From NCBI RefSeq assembly GCF_019649055.1, contig NW_026570275.1:434001-498000 (forward strand): a stretch of DNA of 64,000 nucleotides, given 5' to 3'. The stretch comes from Paramacrobiotus metropolitanus. Lineage: Eukaryota > Tardigrada > Eutardigrada > Parachela > Macrobiotidae. Below the pieces are notes generated by a model. It ran no database searches. It had not been told where the DNA came from and was given only the letters and a program-made list of their open reading frames with translations. How positions within the stretch are numbered: position 1 is the first letter of the stretch; every line of letters starts with the position of its first letter. Made by a program: the position numbers and the translations under genes. Below, piece after piece: positions 35,803-46,803 of the stretch.

Positions 35803-36387
35803 GTCCTGAATTAATCCTAGCCGGCAATTACAGTATGGTGCAGCCCCCAGAGGCGCAGTTTGTATAGGAAACAGCGGTACGCCACAACAGCTTCCGGTCT
35901 TGTACGCCTTTACGCGTGCCCGCGCTTATCGGGAAAGACAGCTGTGGAGTGGGCCTTTAATCCGCATATATAGTAATGTCAAAGTTTAATAAAATTAACG
36001 GCACAAATTAATTTTTAGCAGTAGAGGTTGTGAATTTTAAGATCTTGTATTGTCAAAACGCAGAATTACAGCGCGCGAATAAATACGCATTTTCGGCCCG
36101 TGGTACGTCAGCCACCGTGTGTACGGAGCTACTTGCGTTTTGCGTAAATTTCGAAAATTGGACGCGCGCCGGCTGTTGAAATTCAAAACTCAAAATCTCG
36201 AAATTTCAGCTGGGTCTGTGCGAGCTTTTCGATTTTGTGAAGTTATTGGCAGGTGAAATCATTGCTGCTGGCTTAAATTTATTGGTTAGCGGGAATTTGT
36301 CAATCGAGTGGTGGAGAAGTCCGATTCTGATCATTGGCCCACTCCACCGCGTCCAGCGCGCATTATGTTGGCAGCAGAGCGCCGTGC
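35803..36387. other. No gene recognised
   Basis: No supported feature. Confidence 0.4.
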
Positions 36388-36690
36388 TCAAGTAGCTGAT
36401 GAGGAACCATTCAGTTCATCCTCATCTGCACCGTCCTCGGTGTCTGTTGCATCCTCATTCAACTCACCACGACGGGAACGACAGAAGGCTCCACTACCAG
36501 ACTCAGATGTATCATCATCCAGCGAAGTGCCTGTCGTTTGTCCACCGCTTAAGTTATCAGGCAGGGCAATGTCAGCCAGGCTGTTCTGGTGGGTTTTGGC
36601 AAAGTGTGGGATGAGTCTATCTGCCGCGACGATGCGATGATAGGACTCCACCGTCTTCACCGTCAAGTTCAGGTATGGACCTTGTGTCAT
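36388..36690 (-). CDS. Hypothetical protein with acidic Ser/Asp-rich tail
   Basis: A 100-aa frame: the first half is ordinary (VESYHRIVAADRLIPHFAK), and the second half is low-complexity and acidic (DDDTSESGSG, then DATDTEDGADEDE). It ends in a stop just after a Ser run. It may be the C-terminal exon of a larger protein, as no promoter is seen. The family is unknown. Confidence 0.3.
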   Translation of the reverse strand: MTQGPYLNLTVKTVESYHRIVAADRLIPHFAKTHQNSLADIALPDNLSGGQTTGTSLDDDTSESGSGAFCRSRRGELNEDATDTEDGADEDELNGSSSAT

Positions 36691-36869
36691 ACAAAGAAAT
36701 GTTCAGAATGACGTTTGGCGGGCGTCAGCGAGTCTGACAGCGTGCAAAAGTTGATTGTTGTCGTTCTTTTCGTCCACATGCAATATGTGCTGTTTAAACA
36801 GTGATTTTTATGTGTGTGTACTGTGTAGTTCCGCAGTATGGCCCGTTGCACCCTGGTTTTGCTCGGAAG

Positions 36870-37080
36870 ACGAATAACCCGTCTCCAGTACGTCAGCATC
36901 CGGGACGGGTTGGAGAGATAAAAAAGGCAGTAGCTAAATATGTACATGCACATGCAAATGATTGGGATGTATGCTTACCTGCTTTACGTGCGGCATTTAT
37001 TTGCAAAGTGGTCGAGAGACTTGGCAGAACTCCGTTTTTCATTATACATGGTGCAGAAATGCGTCTTCCTGAACAACCTC
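36870..37080 (+). pseudogene. Ty3/gypsy integrase C-terminal fragment
   Basis: Within a longer frame (36801-37187), VGEIKKAVAKYVHAHANDWD, LPALRAAFI and GRTPFFIIHGAEMRLPEQ match the end of the gypsy integrase core, where the helix after the catalytic Glu leads into the TPF-x-(I/L)-x-(Y/H)-G motif. Upstream catalytic residues are absent. Sequence after 37080 no longer resembles integrase. Confidence 0.7.
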
Positions 37081-37187
37081 ATGTCCCAGCTAGAAGAACA
37101 CTTCGTTATCCCGGCACACGTGTTCATCAAACAAATGCAACGTGGCCTGGGAGAGGCGCTAGACCTCAGTGTATACTCTTCGCATAA

Positions 37188-37859
37188 TTACGTTTACAAA
37201 TGCGGACAGTACCTGTGTATCCAGCCAGTTCGCAAAACATTACGTTATAACCTACCAATCGCTATTCACATGATGTTTTCTGGCACAATTGCATCAATCA
37301 TTACGCTAGCATAATGAAGGTACACGCAAAGCACAGCAAGCCGCTCCTCAAAATATTTTTCGGGAAAAATTATTTCCAGTAACACTTTATACGAACTTTA
37401 AAAGAGCACGAAACTGCGAAACTCATTCGTTTTCCACTTGCCAACCATCTACACGGCATGCGGTAGTCGACTAACTATATAGAGGAGGCTTGAAATTTTG
37501 TTGCCTCTGACGCAGTAGAGTTTTCGAAACAAACCCACGAAACCATGCGCTCAAATGTCAAAAACTTGATCCGGAAAAGTTTGTGTGCATTCATGTACAG
37601 TTGTATGCACGTGATCGTCCGAAATATAGTAAGGTTTTTTTTAAACCTTCAACAATTTATCATTAACTTTAACCACGTCTTGAAAAACGCATGCATATCA
37701 TTATCGCCTATCAAGGCGGTCCTTGTTTTTGTCACTCCCGGTGACCCAATCAAAAATGGGGATTTTTAGAATCCCATTGTGGAAATTCTACTGCTGTATT
37801 TATTGGTTGTTCTCGCTGGGATACATTCAGATCGGACCGCTTTTGGTTTTCCACGGCAA
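37188..37859. other. No gene recognised
   Basis: Short frames only. Confidence 0.4.
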
Positions 37860-38370
37860 TTATTTTATTTCTGGTAGTTGACAGGTCTCGTTTAAGTTCT
37901 TAGTGAAATTTTCTGGATAGTAATTTTCAATAGGTTTAACTGTTGTACCCGAACGGGTACGAATAGCCGATAAATTTCCCGTTTCTTTTTCCGGATATTC
38001 AGAATATTCTGCGTCAGATAGCGAAGAGCCCATGTCTACCGAAGGAAATACAAACGGCAGAGCCGGAATGTCCTCAACTTCATTTGGGCATTCCTTTTCT
38101 ATTTTAGCATGGCAACAATTTAGGAGGCTTTTCGTCTTGCAGAATTGCATCGAAATCTCCAATCTATACGGTTCAAGCCGGCTAACGTGCACGGTATCCA
38201 TTTTCGCCTTACCTTTTCGATTACTCTTAACGATATATTGCAACGGGCTGCTTTGGCGCAGGACTTCCCACCCTGCCGTCCATTTCGGCATTAGGGAAAG
38301 ATTTTTACCAACCTTCCTGTGTTCAACGAAGACTAGTACGTGGTCTCCTGGTTTGTAAACTGTATGGGAG
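37860..38370 (-). pseudogene. Ty3/gypsy integrase tail (GPY/F-like) fragment
   Basis: Upstream of the ATG the open frame contains YKPGDHVLVFVEHRKVG, followed by PKWTAGWEVLRQ, QYIVKSN and VHVSRLEPYR, the sequence of elements found in the DNA-binding C-terminal domain of gypsy integrases. An acidic tail ends at 37860. A frameshift near 38360 separates it from a few upstream codons. No catalytic core is present. Confidence 0.75.
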
Positions 38371-39570
38371 ACATATCATCGTATCTGAATTTTTCCTTTA
38401 ATTTCGAACGAAATTCTTCCGCATTTACTGGTCTACTGCATAAAATCGCTTTAAACGCCCCGCCCCGTCTGCAGTGGATTAACCAATAAGGAAAGAGAAA
38501 CTCTTGTTCAACAGCGGCAAGAGAAAATTCTGGCTGTCGGTCTAAATGTTGCGCATTACGCTTTTCCGATTTACCAGAATATTGCTTTTGCGTTAACTTT
38601 GCAGATCTTCACGTATTCCGGAACGTGGTAATCGGTCACCGTGCTGTCGTTCAGCGTTTGCTCGATAAAAATGATTTGGAACAGTTGGATGCGGCTTCTG
38701 CTGCCGTAGAGAAACTTCATTGAAATGTCAGGTGCGATTTCGACGGGAAACGGTTCCTCGAATCACCGCAAAACTGTTTCCCGCAGCTTGAATAATGGGC
38801 ACACTCCATCAGGAACACCCATAGGGATGACAACTACGCCAGAACATTTGATCCGTTGGATGATAGTGATACTGAAGTGGAAATTAACAGAGCAACACTA
38901 TAAAACCTGCCGTTGCAGCCAGTATTTCATACGGTTTGCGCCGCGTTCCCGTGTCTATATTAATTCCTGCAAAAACGTAATATCTCTGTTGTGCGATTGG
39001 AAGATCCAGTATATATCACTTAGGCTTTTCTAAAGTTGCAAGCGGTAAGACAAAATTAAACGGGATTGGTCCTGACCGGCTCCGTCGACCAGTCCTTTTT
39101 GGCCGCTCGTACGGTAAGTGACGCTGTGGTGATATAAATACGTCTTCGGCCATACAACTTCAAAACTGGTTATCGCCCCAGAAAAGCACATAATATGGCG
39201 CCGTGGTGAAATGCAGTGTCTTCCGTTTGCACTTCCTTGGCCACATTGGCAGTCTATTCGTTCAAAATTTTGCCACGACTCACCGAGTGTGACTCACCGA
39301 GTGTGTGACTCACCGAGTCACACAAGCGCGCTGGAATAACCGATTTGATAGACGTTGCGATTCTATCGCTACGCTTTGGGGCTCCCTTTGCCGTGCCATG
39401 CGTATGGCGACACCATAGATGTATGCATAACATGTTATGCTATCCTGTTATGCTGACAACTGGCACGACGAATGACCACCCGACTATGGTCGTATTTCTT
39501 TCGAATTCTTTGAGATGCTGCAGCTGGACCTATAATCTGAATGCTACCAAAAACGGTATATAAGATTGCG
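38371..39570. other. No gene recognised; short GACTCACCGAG repeats
   Basis: Three imperfect copies of GACTCACCGAGTGTG lie at about 39278-39324. A 102-aa plus-strand frame (38725-39033) has no motif. Confidence 0.45.
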
Positions 39571-39903
39571 AATTTCGTACGAGGCAAGCGACAACTCTTT
39601 CCCATCGCTTTAGTAAATTTTATCACTTTCCCTGCTGCATCTTACCCGTTTGCAGGCGCTCACGTGATACTGATATCGTATCCACTGTAATCAGCGCTTA
39701 CTGAGCCGGCGATAAAATCTCGCCTGCCGTGCTCTTCTCTACATTCTTTATCAGTTTGCACAATCAACTATAGCTGCAAACCGACGTGAACGGCTGAAAT
39801 CAACTAGCACGTGGGCGCCTGCACACGGGTAAGATGCAGCAGGGAAAGTGATAAAATTTACTAAAGCGATGGGAAAGAGTTGTCGCTTGCCTCGTACGAA
39901 AAT
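39571..39903. mobile_element. Foldback element with ~96-bp inverted arms
   Basis: The left arm (39571-39666) and right arm (39808-39903) are near-perfect reverse complements, with about three differences, separated by about 141 bp of unrelated sequence. The arms share GTACGAGGCAAGCGACAACT at their outer part and CACGTG at the inner edge. There is no coding capacity. High arm identity suggests recent insertion or gene conversion between arms. The target duplication was not identified. Confidence 0.85.
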
Positions 39904-41639
39904 TACATGCCATCCATTCTGTATTGCTGTTCCAGGATGGCTCAGTATTAACGGATAATCAGTATTAACGATCAGCTAATTAATCATAAAGGTTGCGGCT
40001 AAATGTTGTTCAATCGCTTGATACCATTCGCCGGTTTCGCTTTCTTCTTACACTCATCAGCTTGTGTTTTAAGGCCCTGTGTGAAGTCCTGCCGCGTGCA
40101 TTGCACGGATTTTTCTTTGCAGCAGTTTTGACACAGTGCTGTAAAAATATCATTGTTGTATTTGAAAATATATATATTACTTCATATAAATGATAATAAC
40201 AAAACTAATGTTTTCACTGCGAACTTTCGCCAATCTCCACGGAGCCAGTTGCTTACCCGGGCTTTTAACCCCACTGGTTTGGCTGCGGATCTCCATCCTT
40301 TAGTAGCTAACCCTGAGTAAATTTTTCGTCCATAAAAAACTCTCGCAGGCATATTTTGAGAGCGGATTTTGGTTTGTGCTCCGCTCGCATTTTTTTCTGT
40401 AAAACATAATGTAAGTCATGCTATGCCATACTATATTACCACTATAGTAGTCAACTGGAGCAAAGCAGTAAAGCTCTCGTGACCTTTGCAATATACTAGG
40501 CCATAGAAAACTGACTTCAACTGGGAAAATGATTAAAGAAAAACTGAAAGTTTCCGCAAATTAAGTCACTTACCGCAATAGCCGTGGATTTGTCTGTTGT
40601 GGGATCGTTTATTCACGACGCGATGTCTTTGCTTATACCATCAACCCTTGTTGTTGCGATCTTCAGCTGATAATCCATACTATTCATTCTTAACGTCAGA
40701 CGTTGGATTTGTGACTGTAGGTCATCAGTTAGGGATTGCGATGCAGTGGAACTGGAAGCCGAGGGCGCCGGCGTCAGACTCCTTCCGCAAAGTGTAGCCG
40801 GCACCGTCAGGGAGACTGGCAATGAACAGCGCACCAGCGTCCTTTATCGGAAGTTCATGATTGAAAGATTTCCAGTTCGCAGCAGTAATGAGTGCTTCTC
40901 TCGGTTTGGAAATGCATTATTACCTTTGCAGTTACCCGCGAATATAAGTGAAAATAAATAACCATCTTAATGGATAACAGAAAATGGAACAAGTACTGTG
41001 GAGTTTAATCATCGCCGCTCCACCAACGACGTCCGATCATCTGTAACATTCTGTTGTTGTGTTGCAGCTTCACGTGACACAAACAGCGCCGACCGGATAT
41101 ATATACCGGTTGGTTAGTAAACGAAAAAAAAAAGGAATAGCAACAGAAGACAAAGAAACGGCCCCAGCCCCAAAGGTTGCGAAAACCGTCTGGGTTCAAG
41201 CAACAGACAAATTTCAAGTAACTAAAAATTCACGTGGGCGAATCAGGGAAATTCACGGCAATAGCAAAATTAGCCCCGATTAAGCCGCAGATATACACGA
41301 CGCCCAGGGACACGTACATTTTCTGACCGAGCTTCTGAATAGCGATATAAACAGCAATTCGCCTCCGGCGCAGACGCAGAAAAAGGAGAAATCGAACTCT
41401 TTGTGGAAGCTTCTGGTGGCCTCAAAACGACACCAATCTTCCAGATCAATTGCCAGTTCCTTCAGTATGTCTTTTCTTTCACTATCTCTTGATAAACCAG
41501 TTCACGATCCTGTACGACACAAACCCACAGCTCTCTGTAGCCCCAAAGCACCGTGTTAGAAGCCGCCCCGCTCAGATCATCGCGGTGACTGGCAAAAAAT
41601 TGAGCCCTTCGTTGACAGTTGAACTTCGATGATTTTCCC
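39904..41639. other. Mostly no gene recognised
   Basis: The plus-strand frame 41059-41283 and following sequence to about 41400 might be the diverged N-terminal part of the polymerase remnant downstream (GHVHFLTELLNSD near 41310), but this is weak. Confidence 0.3.
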
Positions 41640-42660
41640 GGCAGGTTTTGCCTCTGGTGTCACTAGTCCCTAAAGCAACGCACGAAGAAGGCAGACCAAG
41701 CCAGTGTCATCCGGAAGCTGTGAGAAGTAAGAAAATACAAAGAGTAAAAATACTAAACTGTACCGCCGGGACTGCTTCGGATGTCCTGATGATCCTCCTG
41801 AATGCAGAGCCTGCAATCGCACATTCCACGGGGCGTCGTGCTTTGAGCCCATCAGCGCTTGGGCATTTGCAGAAAGTTTAATGTTTGAAGTCAGTGCGAT
41901 CGATTTGTATCGCTTGCCAACCGGAAGCCAGATAAAACGCACCAGCGCGACGAAATCTACTGTAGCATATGCCTGCTGCACGTACTGCCGCTAGATCCCG
42001 TTTGCTACATGAAACTGGAAGCTGTTAGCGAGCGCAAAAAGCAGCTGCAGCGCTAAGCTAAAATTCTTTACTTTAAATTTGAAACGTGTTACTATTTCGA
42101 AACAAATCGGTTCATTCCTTATCTTGCGGTAGTCCAAGATGACGAAGGCAATACAACGATTTTCCCTGCGGAACCGGAAGATATCGGTACAACGGACATC
42201 CCCTTTGATCTGTGAAATTTTTATTTGATGAATGCCATGATAACCATTTCGTTGTTGTTCACAACTTTCAGTAAGCAAATTGTAGCTCATTCAGTCCTGT
42301 GCATTCACTTCTGCGTGCATGGAGAAGCTCTGACGGGTATTTTATCCTAAATTACCGTATTTACTGCACAACTGCCCGATACCCGAAACTATGTTCAAAG
42401 GATGCCAGCTTCTGCAGCAAGATGTCCCGCGTCTCAAAATTTGTTTTCCTGACTCGCTATACTACGTTCTAATGAGCCTTGATGCATGGGCTCGCTCTTT
42501 TGGCGTACCACAAGATAAAGGGAAATTTTCTCATCAACTTGACTAAAAAGATATTTTAAGTGAGAACATACCATTTCCTGATCGCGGAATGTATGTATAT
42601 TCAGAAATGCTGAAAAAAGACAGAAAAAGTTTCATGAAATTCTATCGCAAAGACCAGCGC
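41640..42660 (+). pseudogene. Protein-primed PolB remnant (zinc and exonuclease region)
   Basis: A Cys-rich block (ECRACNRTFHGASCFE, about 41800-41847) is followed further on by FKGCQLLQQDVPRL, then CFPDSLYYVLMSLDAWA and FGVPQDKGKFSHQLD (about 42390-42545). After an in-frame TAA at 42544-42546 comes ENIPFPDRGMYVYSEMLKKD and SFMKFYRK (about 42560-42650). The order matches the 3'-5' exonuclease half of Polinton-type family B polymerases. Frame changes and stops make it a pseudogene. Similarity ends near 42660, about 200 bp before the GC-rich element begins. No palm follows. Confidence 0.75.
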
Positions 42661-42870
42661 GGTCGGAAGGGGTCGGAACGCTCCTCCTACTCAGGGGTTC
42701 AACGATATAATGAATTTTACCAGTCGGTAAGCAGAACTGCTTACTGGCGAACTGGGAATCCGAGTGAAGCAACCATTTCAATCAACGAAGTTAAGAAAAA
42801 TATTACCATGTGAATGCCGATTACTTCCATGCTGGTCTTCATGCACTCCGCAGTAATTCTCCGCAGTATA
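42661..42870. other. Junction between polymerase remnant and GC-rich element
   Basis: No similarity to polymerase and no copy of the LTR-like segment from the other end of the element. The exact element boundary cannot be fixed from sequence alone. Confidence 0.4.
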
Positions 42871-42887
42871 CGTCTCTGTTGGAGACG
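42871..42887. repeat. Mini-hairpin, 6-bp stem, loop TGTTG
   Basis: CGTCTC-TGTTG-GAGACG. It lies in the untranslated segment beyond the 822-aa frame. A weaker relative (ACCC-TATTG-GGGT) lies at about 42926-42938. Confidence 0.8.
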
Positions 42888-42954
42888 TCGTCATGTCCGT
42901 TTGACCGGTTTTACGGTTAGCCTAACCCTATTGGGGTCCAGCTACCGGTCTCTT

Positions 42955-45423
42955 TCATTCTAAGTCCACGTTGACCGGGGCTCCACCACCGAAGTGGGAG
43001 CCTTCCGAGTCGTCGTCCTTATCCCGTTCCCGTCGGCCTGGGTGGTTCGAGGATGTAGCCTCCTGGGTACAGGTTGACTGCGATTCCGAGGCTTCCTGTC
43101 CGGGCTTTTCGGCTTTGGTTCGGCGGGCTTCGCGTCTCCGGCGGTTCCTGCCCGATGATGACGAACCTGGCCACATGTTGTACCGGTAGGATGACTTGCC
43201 CTCGGGCATCGGTGGTGATGTGAACCCGGGTGGCAAGTGGCGGTGGGTCCGGCACCATTCCGAGAGGGTCGAAGCCTCGTCAACGTCTTTTTCCTCGTCC
43301 GGATGGTACTGGTATTCCTTGTACCATCGCTCCGCTGTCAGCAAGAAGTCACGCAGCCATAATCCCACCACTGTATCTCTCATCGGCGCGCTCGGCTGGG
43401 CCACCGCCGTCCGAAGTCGGGGCGGGATGTTGTTATTCCGGTACGCGCAATACAGGGTGTAGTGGCTGTGATGGTGGCCGAGTCGGGCCGCGAAGATCAA
43501 TCGCAAGGCTGTCTGGAAGGCCAACGGAGCGTCTCCCCGGGCTTCAGGTTCGATGTTGCCAAGGTATTCCGGCAAACCCTGGGCCGCTCTGGCCGCAGTG
43601 ATCACCATGGCTGCTTGTGCCTCGGTGAGTACGAACTGCGCCACCCATTCCGTATGGTCCGTGATCTCACGTTCCGACGAGAACAACGGGAGCTGGCTCA
43701 GTTGAGACCAATCAAGGTGGTCAAGTGGTAATCCCAAAGTCGCTGGGTCGGTTGTACTGGGCAAGCCGTTCGTCCGGTAGTACGGGAATCCGATGCCATA
43801 GGACAGCCGATCGTGCATCTCGAAGTCCTCGGACCATTGCCGATGTTCGAACATCTGTTGGTATCCGGAATGGTCGAGGAAGATCCGAAGGTCATTGACC
43901 AGGTGCCAGATCTGGTTTCGTCGATCCTCCCGGTACTGCATAGTGCCCATGATGTAATTTGTCCGTTCCGTCGGGTGTGGGATTTCCACTGCGATGCCCT
44001 GTCGGCGTGCATGGTCGTACCGAGGGTCATATTGGGCTGGCACTACCGGTTCCGGATCCGGTAATGGACGCTGTGGCACTGGCAATTCGTCCAGTTGCTC
44101 CAAAGGTGGGGGTGGTCGCAGGGCTGGGTGTCGAGCCGTTTGATGTCGAGCCACAGGCTGAGTAAAGTTACGCCGGGACTTGCTGTTGGAGTCCACGACG
44201 AGCCCGGTATCCTCCGAGCCGGATCGCTTGCCGGGGGAGGGTCGGGTCCGATCCTTCGAAGGCTGTTCATCTGCTTGTCGCGTAGTCGCGGGCCTATGCT
44301 GAGCCTCCAGCTTGTGTCGCAGGTCTCGTCCCAGCCTATGACGCAGGTCGCCGGGTGTCAAATCCGACACACTCTGAGTTCTGCGGTTAGACGGAGTGGA
44401 CCCTGTTGGGGTCACTGCTGCCGTCGCTGGTGGTTCTGCTGATCGAACCACTGGTTGGGCCGGGGGCTGCGAGGGTGCACTGTCCATTTGCTGGAGTGAG
44501 CCACCTTCTTGTGGGGCTACCAGCTGCTGTTCTACCTGGCTCCGCTGAATTGCCGGCAGAGCCTCCGTTTGTTGGGGGTCGAGGATTTGGGCCATATATT
44601 GTCGGCCGTCGGGTCCAGTGAGTGTTACCGTCAACCCGGTGAGTGGGGCGGGGCCGACCTGGAACGCATCCTGAAGGCTGGACGTTTTTAGGGTCCGATC
44701 CGGATTCAGCACGTCCATATCAAGAGGTGCTGAGGGCTCATCCGGGAACCTTTTGGGTTCCGCCATGAGCCTAGCCTGTGAGTCGCCGGCTACGCCTAAG
44801 GCTGGATTCTTGTTCTCCTTCGGGCGTGTCCGTTTGTCATGCTCGCGCTGGGCCTTGGCGATCCGTCGGTCGGCTGCCTCTATTTCTCGGCGGTCATCCT
44901 CGCGCTCCTGTTCCCGTCGTTGTTCACGGGCATGGACCAACCGGGCGTTGTCCGGCACTGCTGGGGTGTTATCCCAGCCGGGCTCGTGGGTACGTCTGCG
45001 GTAACGTTGCATGTCCCACATGTAGAGCAGTTGTCGACCGTCCAGCTCATCAAGGATGCGGCTGTTGTGGACGGCGTGCATGTAGGCACTCAAGTTCCCG
45101 GTAACGACCTGGACGTACAGGGCATTGGCCTGGTCCCGTCGTGTGACTCTGTGATCCCCGGCCTGTCTGTCCAAGTGTCGTAACAGGCATTCAGCGCAGG
45201 GTTGGCGCGTCCGAGGAGAGTTGTTATTGGCCTTGCATGCCTGGCAATCCGGGTCGTAGGCCTCCGTTCGGGGCTGGACAGGCTGTGGGATTGGGGTTTG
45301 GGTGGCCGAACGCGTTTCAGCTCGAGAGCCCGATCGGTCGTGTGGGTACGGCTGAGATCGTCGGTTGTCGCGTCGGCTGCTGTTCGATCCGCTCGATGGA
45401 GGGTCTCGTCGTCGGTCAGACAT
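42955..45423 (-). CDS. 822-aa protein of unknown function in the env position
   Basis: The frame is fully open from ATG (45423) to TGA (42955-42957), about 175 nt after Pol. The N-terminus is Arg/Ser-rich. A CX2C-x12-CX2C cluster (residues 60, 63, 76, 79, then His 83) looks like a small zinc ribbon. A strongly charged helix spans about residues 165-205, then a low-complexity Pro/Gln/Thr linker to about 480, then a compact-looking region (about 490-735) with many Trp, Tyr and His, then a basic RRRREARR stretch and an acidic end. There is no signal peptide or membrane segment, so it is not an envelope protein. It could be a second structural, nucleic-acid-binding or regulatory protein. Its intact state contrasts with the broken Pol. 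Confidence 0.8.
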   Translation of the reverse strand: MSDRRRDPPSSGSNSSRRDNRRSQPYPHDRSGSRAETRSATQTPIPQPVQPRTEAYDPDCQACKANNNSPRTRQPCAECLLRHLDRQAGDHRVTRRDQANALYVQVVTGNLSAYMHAVHNSRILDELDGRQLLYMWDMQRYRRRTHEPGWDNTPAVPDNARLVHAREQRREQEREDDRREIEAADRRIAKAQREHDKRTRPKENKNPALGVAGDSQARLMAEPKRFPDEPSAPLDMDVLNPDRTLKTSSLQDAFQVGPAPLTGLTVTLTGPDGRQYMAQILDPQQTEALPAIQRSQVEQQLVAPQEGGSLQQMDSAPSQPPAQPVVRSAEPPATAAVTPTGSTPSNRRTQSVSDLTPGDLRHRLGRDLRHKLEAQHRPATTRQADEQPSKDRTRPSPGKRSGSEDTGLVVDSNSKSRRNFTQPVARHQTARHPALRPPPPLEQLDELPVPQRPLPDPEPVVPAQYDPRYDHARRQGIAVEIPHPTERTNYIMGTMQYREDRRNQIWHLVNDLRIFLDHSGYQQMFEHRQWSEDFEMHDRLSYGIGFPYYRTNGLPSTTDPATLGLPLDHLDWSQLSQLPLFSSEREITDHTEWVAQFVLTEAQAAMVITAARAAQGLPEYLGNIEPEARGDAPLAFQTALRLIFAARLGHHHSHYTLYCAYRNNNIPPRLRTAVAQPSAPMRDTVVGLWLRDFLLTAERWYKEYQYHPDEEKDVDEASTLSEWCRTHRHLPPGFTSPPMPEGKSSYRYNMWPGSSSSGRNRRRREARRTKAEKPGQEASESQSTCTQEATSSNHPGRRERDKDDDSEGSHFGGGAPVNVDLE
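44399..44413. repeat. Mini-hairpin, 5-bp stem, loop TGTTG
   Basis: GACCC-TGTTG-GGGTC, inside the 822-aa frame, encoding part of a TPTGS linker. Flanking GTG/CAC extends pairing with one bulge. Confidence 0.8.
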
Positions 45424-45597
45424 CGTTATGAGAGGCTATTGGGATAAAGGAGATACGGCTCGTTAGCATTCTGATAAGGCCAAATAAATTCAACTGAAGA
45501 TTCCATGCACAACTGAAGAGGTTCCATTCCGACACCAAAGGTCCATTCTTAACTATGTCCTAGCTAAGCCCTAACTTATTCTAAGTTAACTATGGCC

Positions 45598-45939
45598 CTA
45601 TGTTTGTGGTGTGGTGGGTTTTGATGTTTTGGGCTTCTTTGAGGGTTTAGTCGATTTGACCGGTTCTGCCCGTCCTTCAGCGATCCTGTCGAGGATGTCC
45701 TTGTGTGCTTCATCTTCGGCCACTTGAGCTTCTTCAAGTACCTCCTGAGCCGTTAACCTCGGCTTCTTGACCGTCCCGTACTTCCGCTTCGGAGCCGGGG
45801 GTTCAACCGTCTTATCGGTTGAAGTTGCCGGGACCGGTGTGTCGGGTCGCTTTTTCACCGGTTTCTTTGCTTTTGCCGGCTTATCCTTCGGTGCCTTAGG
45901 CTCCTTAGGCTTGGTTAAGGTAGCCTCGGGTTTTGCGTT
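45598..45939 (-). pseudogene. Detached C-terminal tail of Pol
   Basis: This is in frame with the integrase part upstream but separated by TAA at 45940-45942. The first ATG-like start given by frame finders (45858) is actually GTG, so it is a read-on of Pol, not a gene of its own. The tail is Lys/Pro-rich (KRKYGTVKKPRL; KKPKTSKP) with a short acidic helix (EEAQVAEDEAHKDIL) and ends at TAG. Such basic tails on integrases often contact chromatin or nucleic acid, but no specific domain is visible. Confidence 0.65.
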
Positions 45940-46803
45940 TTAGTCCACCGACTTTTCCGGGGTAGCCTCGGATGCTCCGGCTGAGTCCTTAGGCTTCTCC
46001 GGGACAGCCTCGGGTTCATCCTCTATCACAGCCTGCTTCTGCAATTCCTGCAGGGCTGGTGTCTCGAAGTCCGACGGAGGCTTCTTCCTCGGTCGGCCAC
46101 GTTTTCCTTTGGGTTTGGGAGGTTCCTCCGGACTTAGTCTGTCGGACGGACCCTTATTGGGGTCCTGAACCGACGTTAAGTCCGGTCTCTGAGGCTCCTT
46201 TGCCGGTTCCTTCGGCTTCTCTTCGGCTGGGTTAGCCTTTCGGGCCCGGGTATTGCGAGCGGGCTGACCCACATGGGGGTACGGCACCGTTGCAAGGCTG
46301 TTACCCGGGGTTACCTCGGCTTTCTTCTGGCCGTAAGATCGGGTGATCCGCCGACGCTTGTTGCTTGGATGATGTTTGCATCTATCCACGGCGACAACAT
46401 CTTCCTTTCCGGTTTCGACGTTGCGGAGCCAAAGGTTATTGGGTCCTTTATAGTTGAGTACCGTCCATACTCCATCGTACCGTTCCTTCCTGGTAGGATC
46501 CTTATTGGGATACTCCACCAGGACAAGGTCCCTCTTCTGGAAGTCCGGTACGGATTTCTTCTTATTGTAGAGTTCGGCTGCTTTCTGGAAGGCCTCGTCG
46601 ATGTTCGTCTTCGCGATGTCGTGAGCCCTCTGGAGCCGTTCCTTCATCCTTCTGATGTATTGTTCCTTATCAGTGTAGTGTTCCGGTGCGTTGGTTCCGG
46701 TGATGACATCCTGGGGTATGGTCATCTCACGTCCGTACAACATGTAGTAGGGTGAGAACCCGGTGGTCGCATGTTTGGCTCGGTTGATTCCGCATACTAC
46801 TTA
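45940..46803 (-). pseudogene. Pol segment: integrase C-terminal domain with AT-hook
   Basis: It continues the integrase frame after a TAA at 46801-46803; the residues right after that stop still match gypsy integrase (TTGFSPYYMLYGREM), so the stop is a mutation or a readthrough site. A GPY/F-like module follows (RDLVLVEYP, then GVWTVLNYKGPNNLWLRN, then VAVDRCKHH). Next comes a long basic linker with an AT-hook core (KGKRGRPRKK, near residue 215 of the segment). Mean composition is Pro/Lys/Glu-rich. It ends at TAA (45940-45942). Confidence 0.8.
46148..46165. repeat. Mini-hairpin, 6-bp stem, loop TTATTG
   Basis: GGACCC-TTATTG-GGGTCC, in the integrase tail linker, read in frame as part of DPNKGPS. 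Confidence 0.85.

Noticed and set aside
45598-45858. Separate small gene starting at 45858
   Set aside because: The start is GTG and the frame is simply the continuation of Pol after a TAA.
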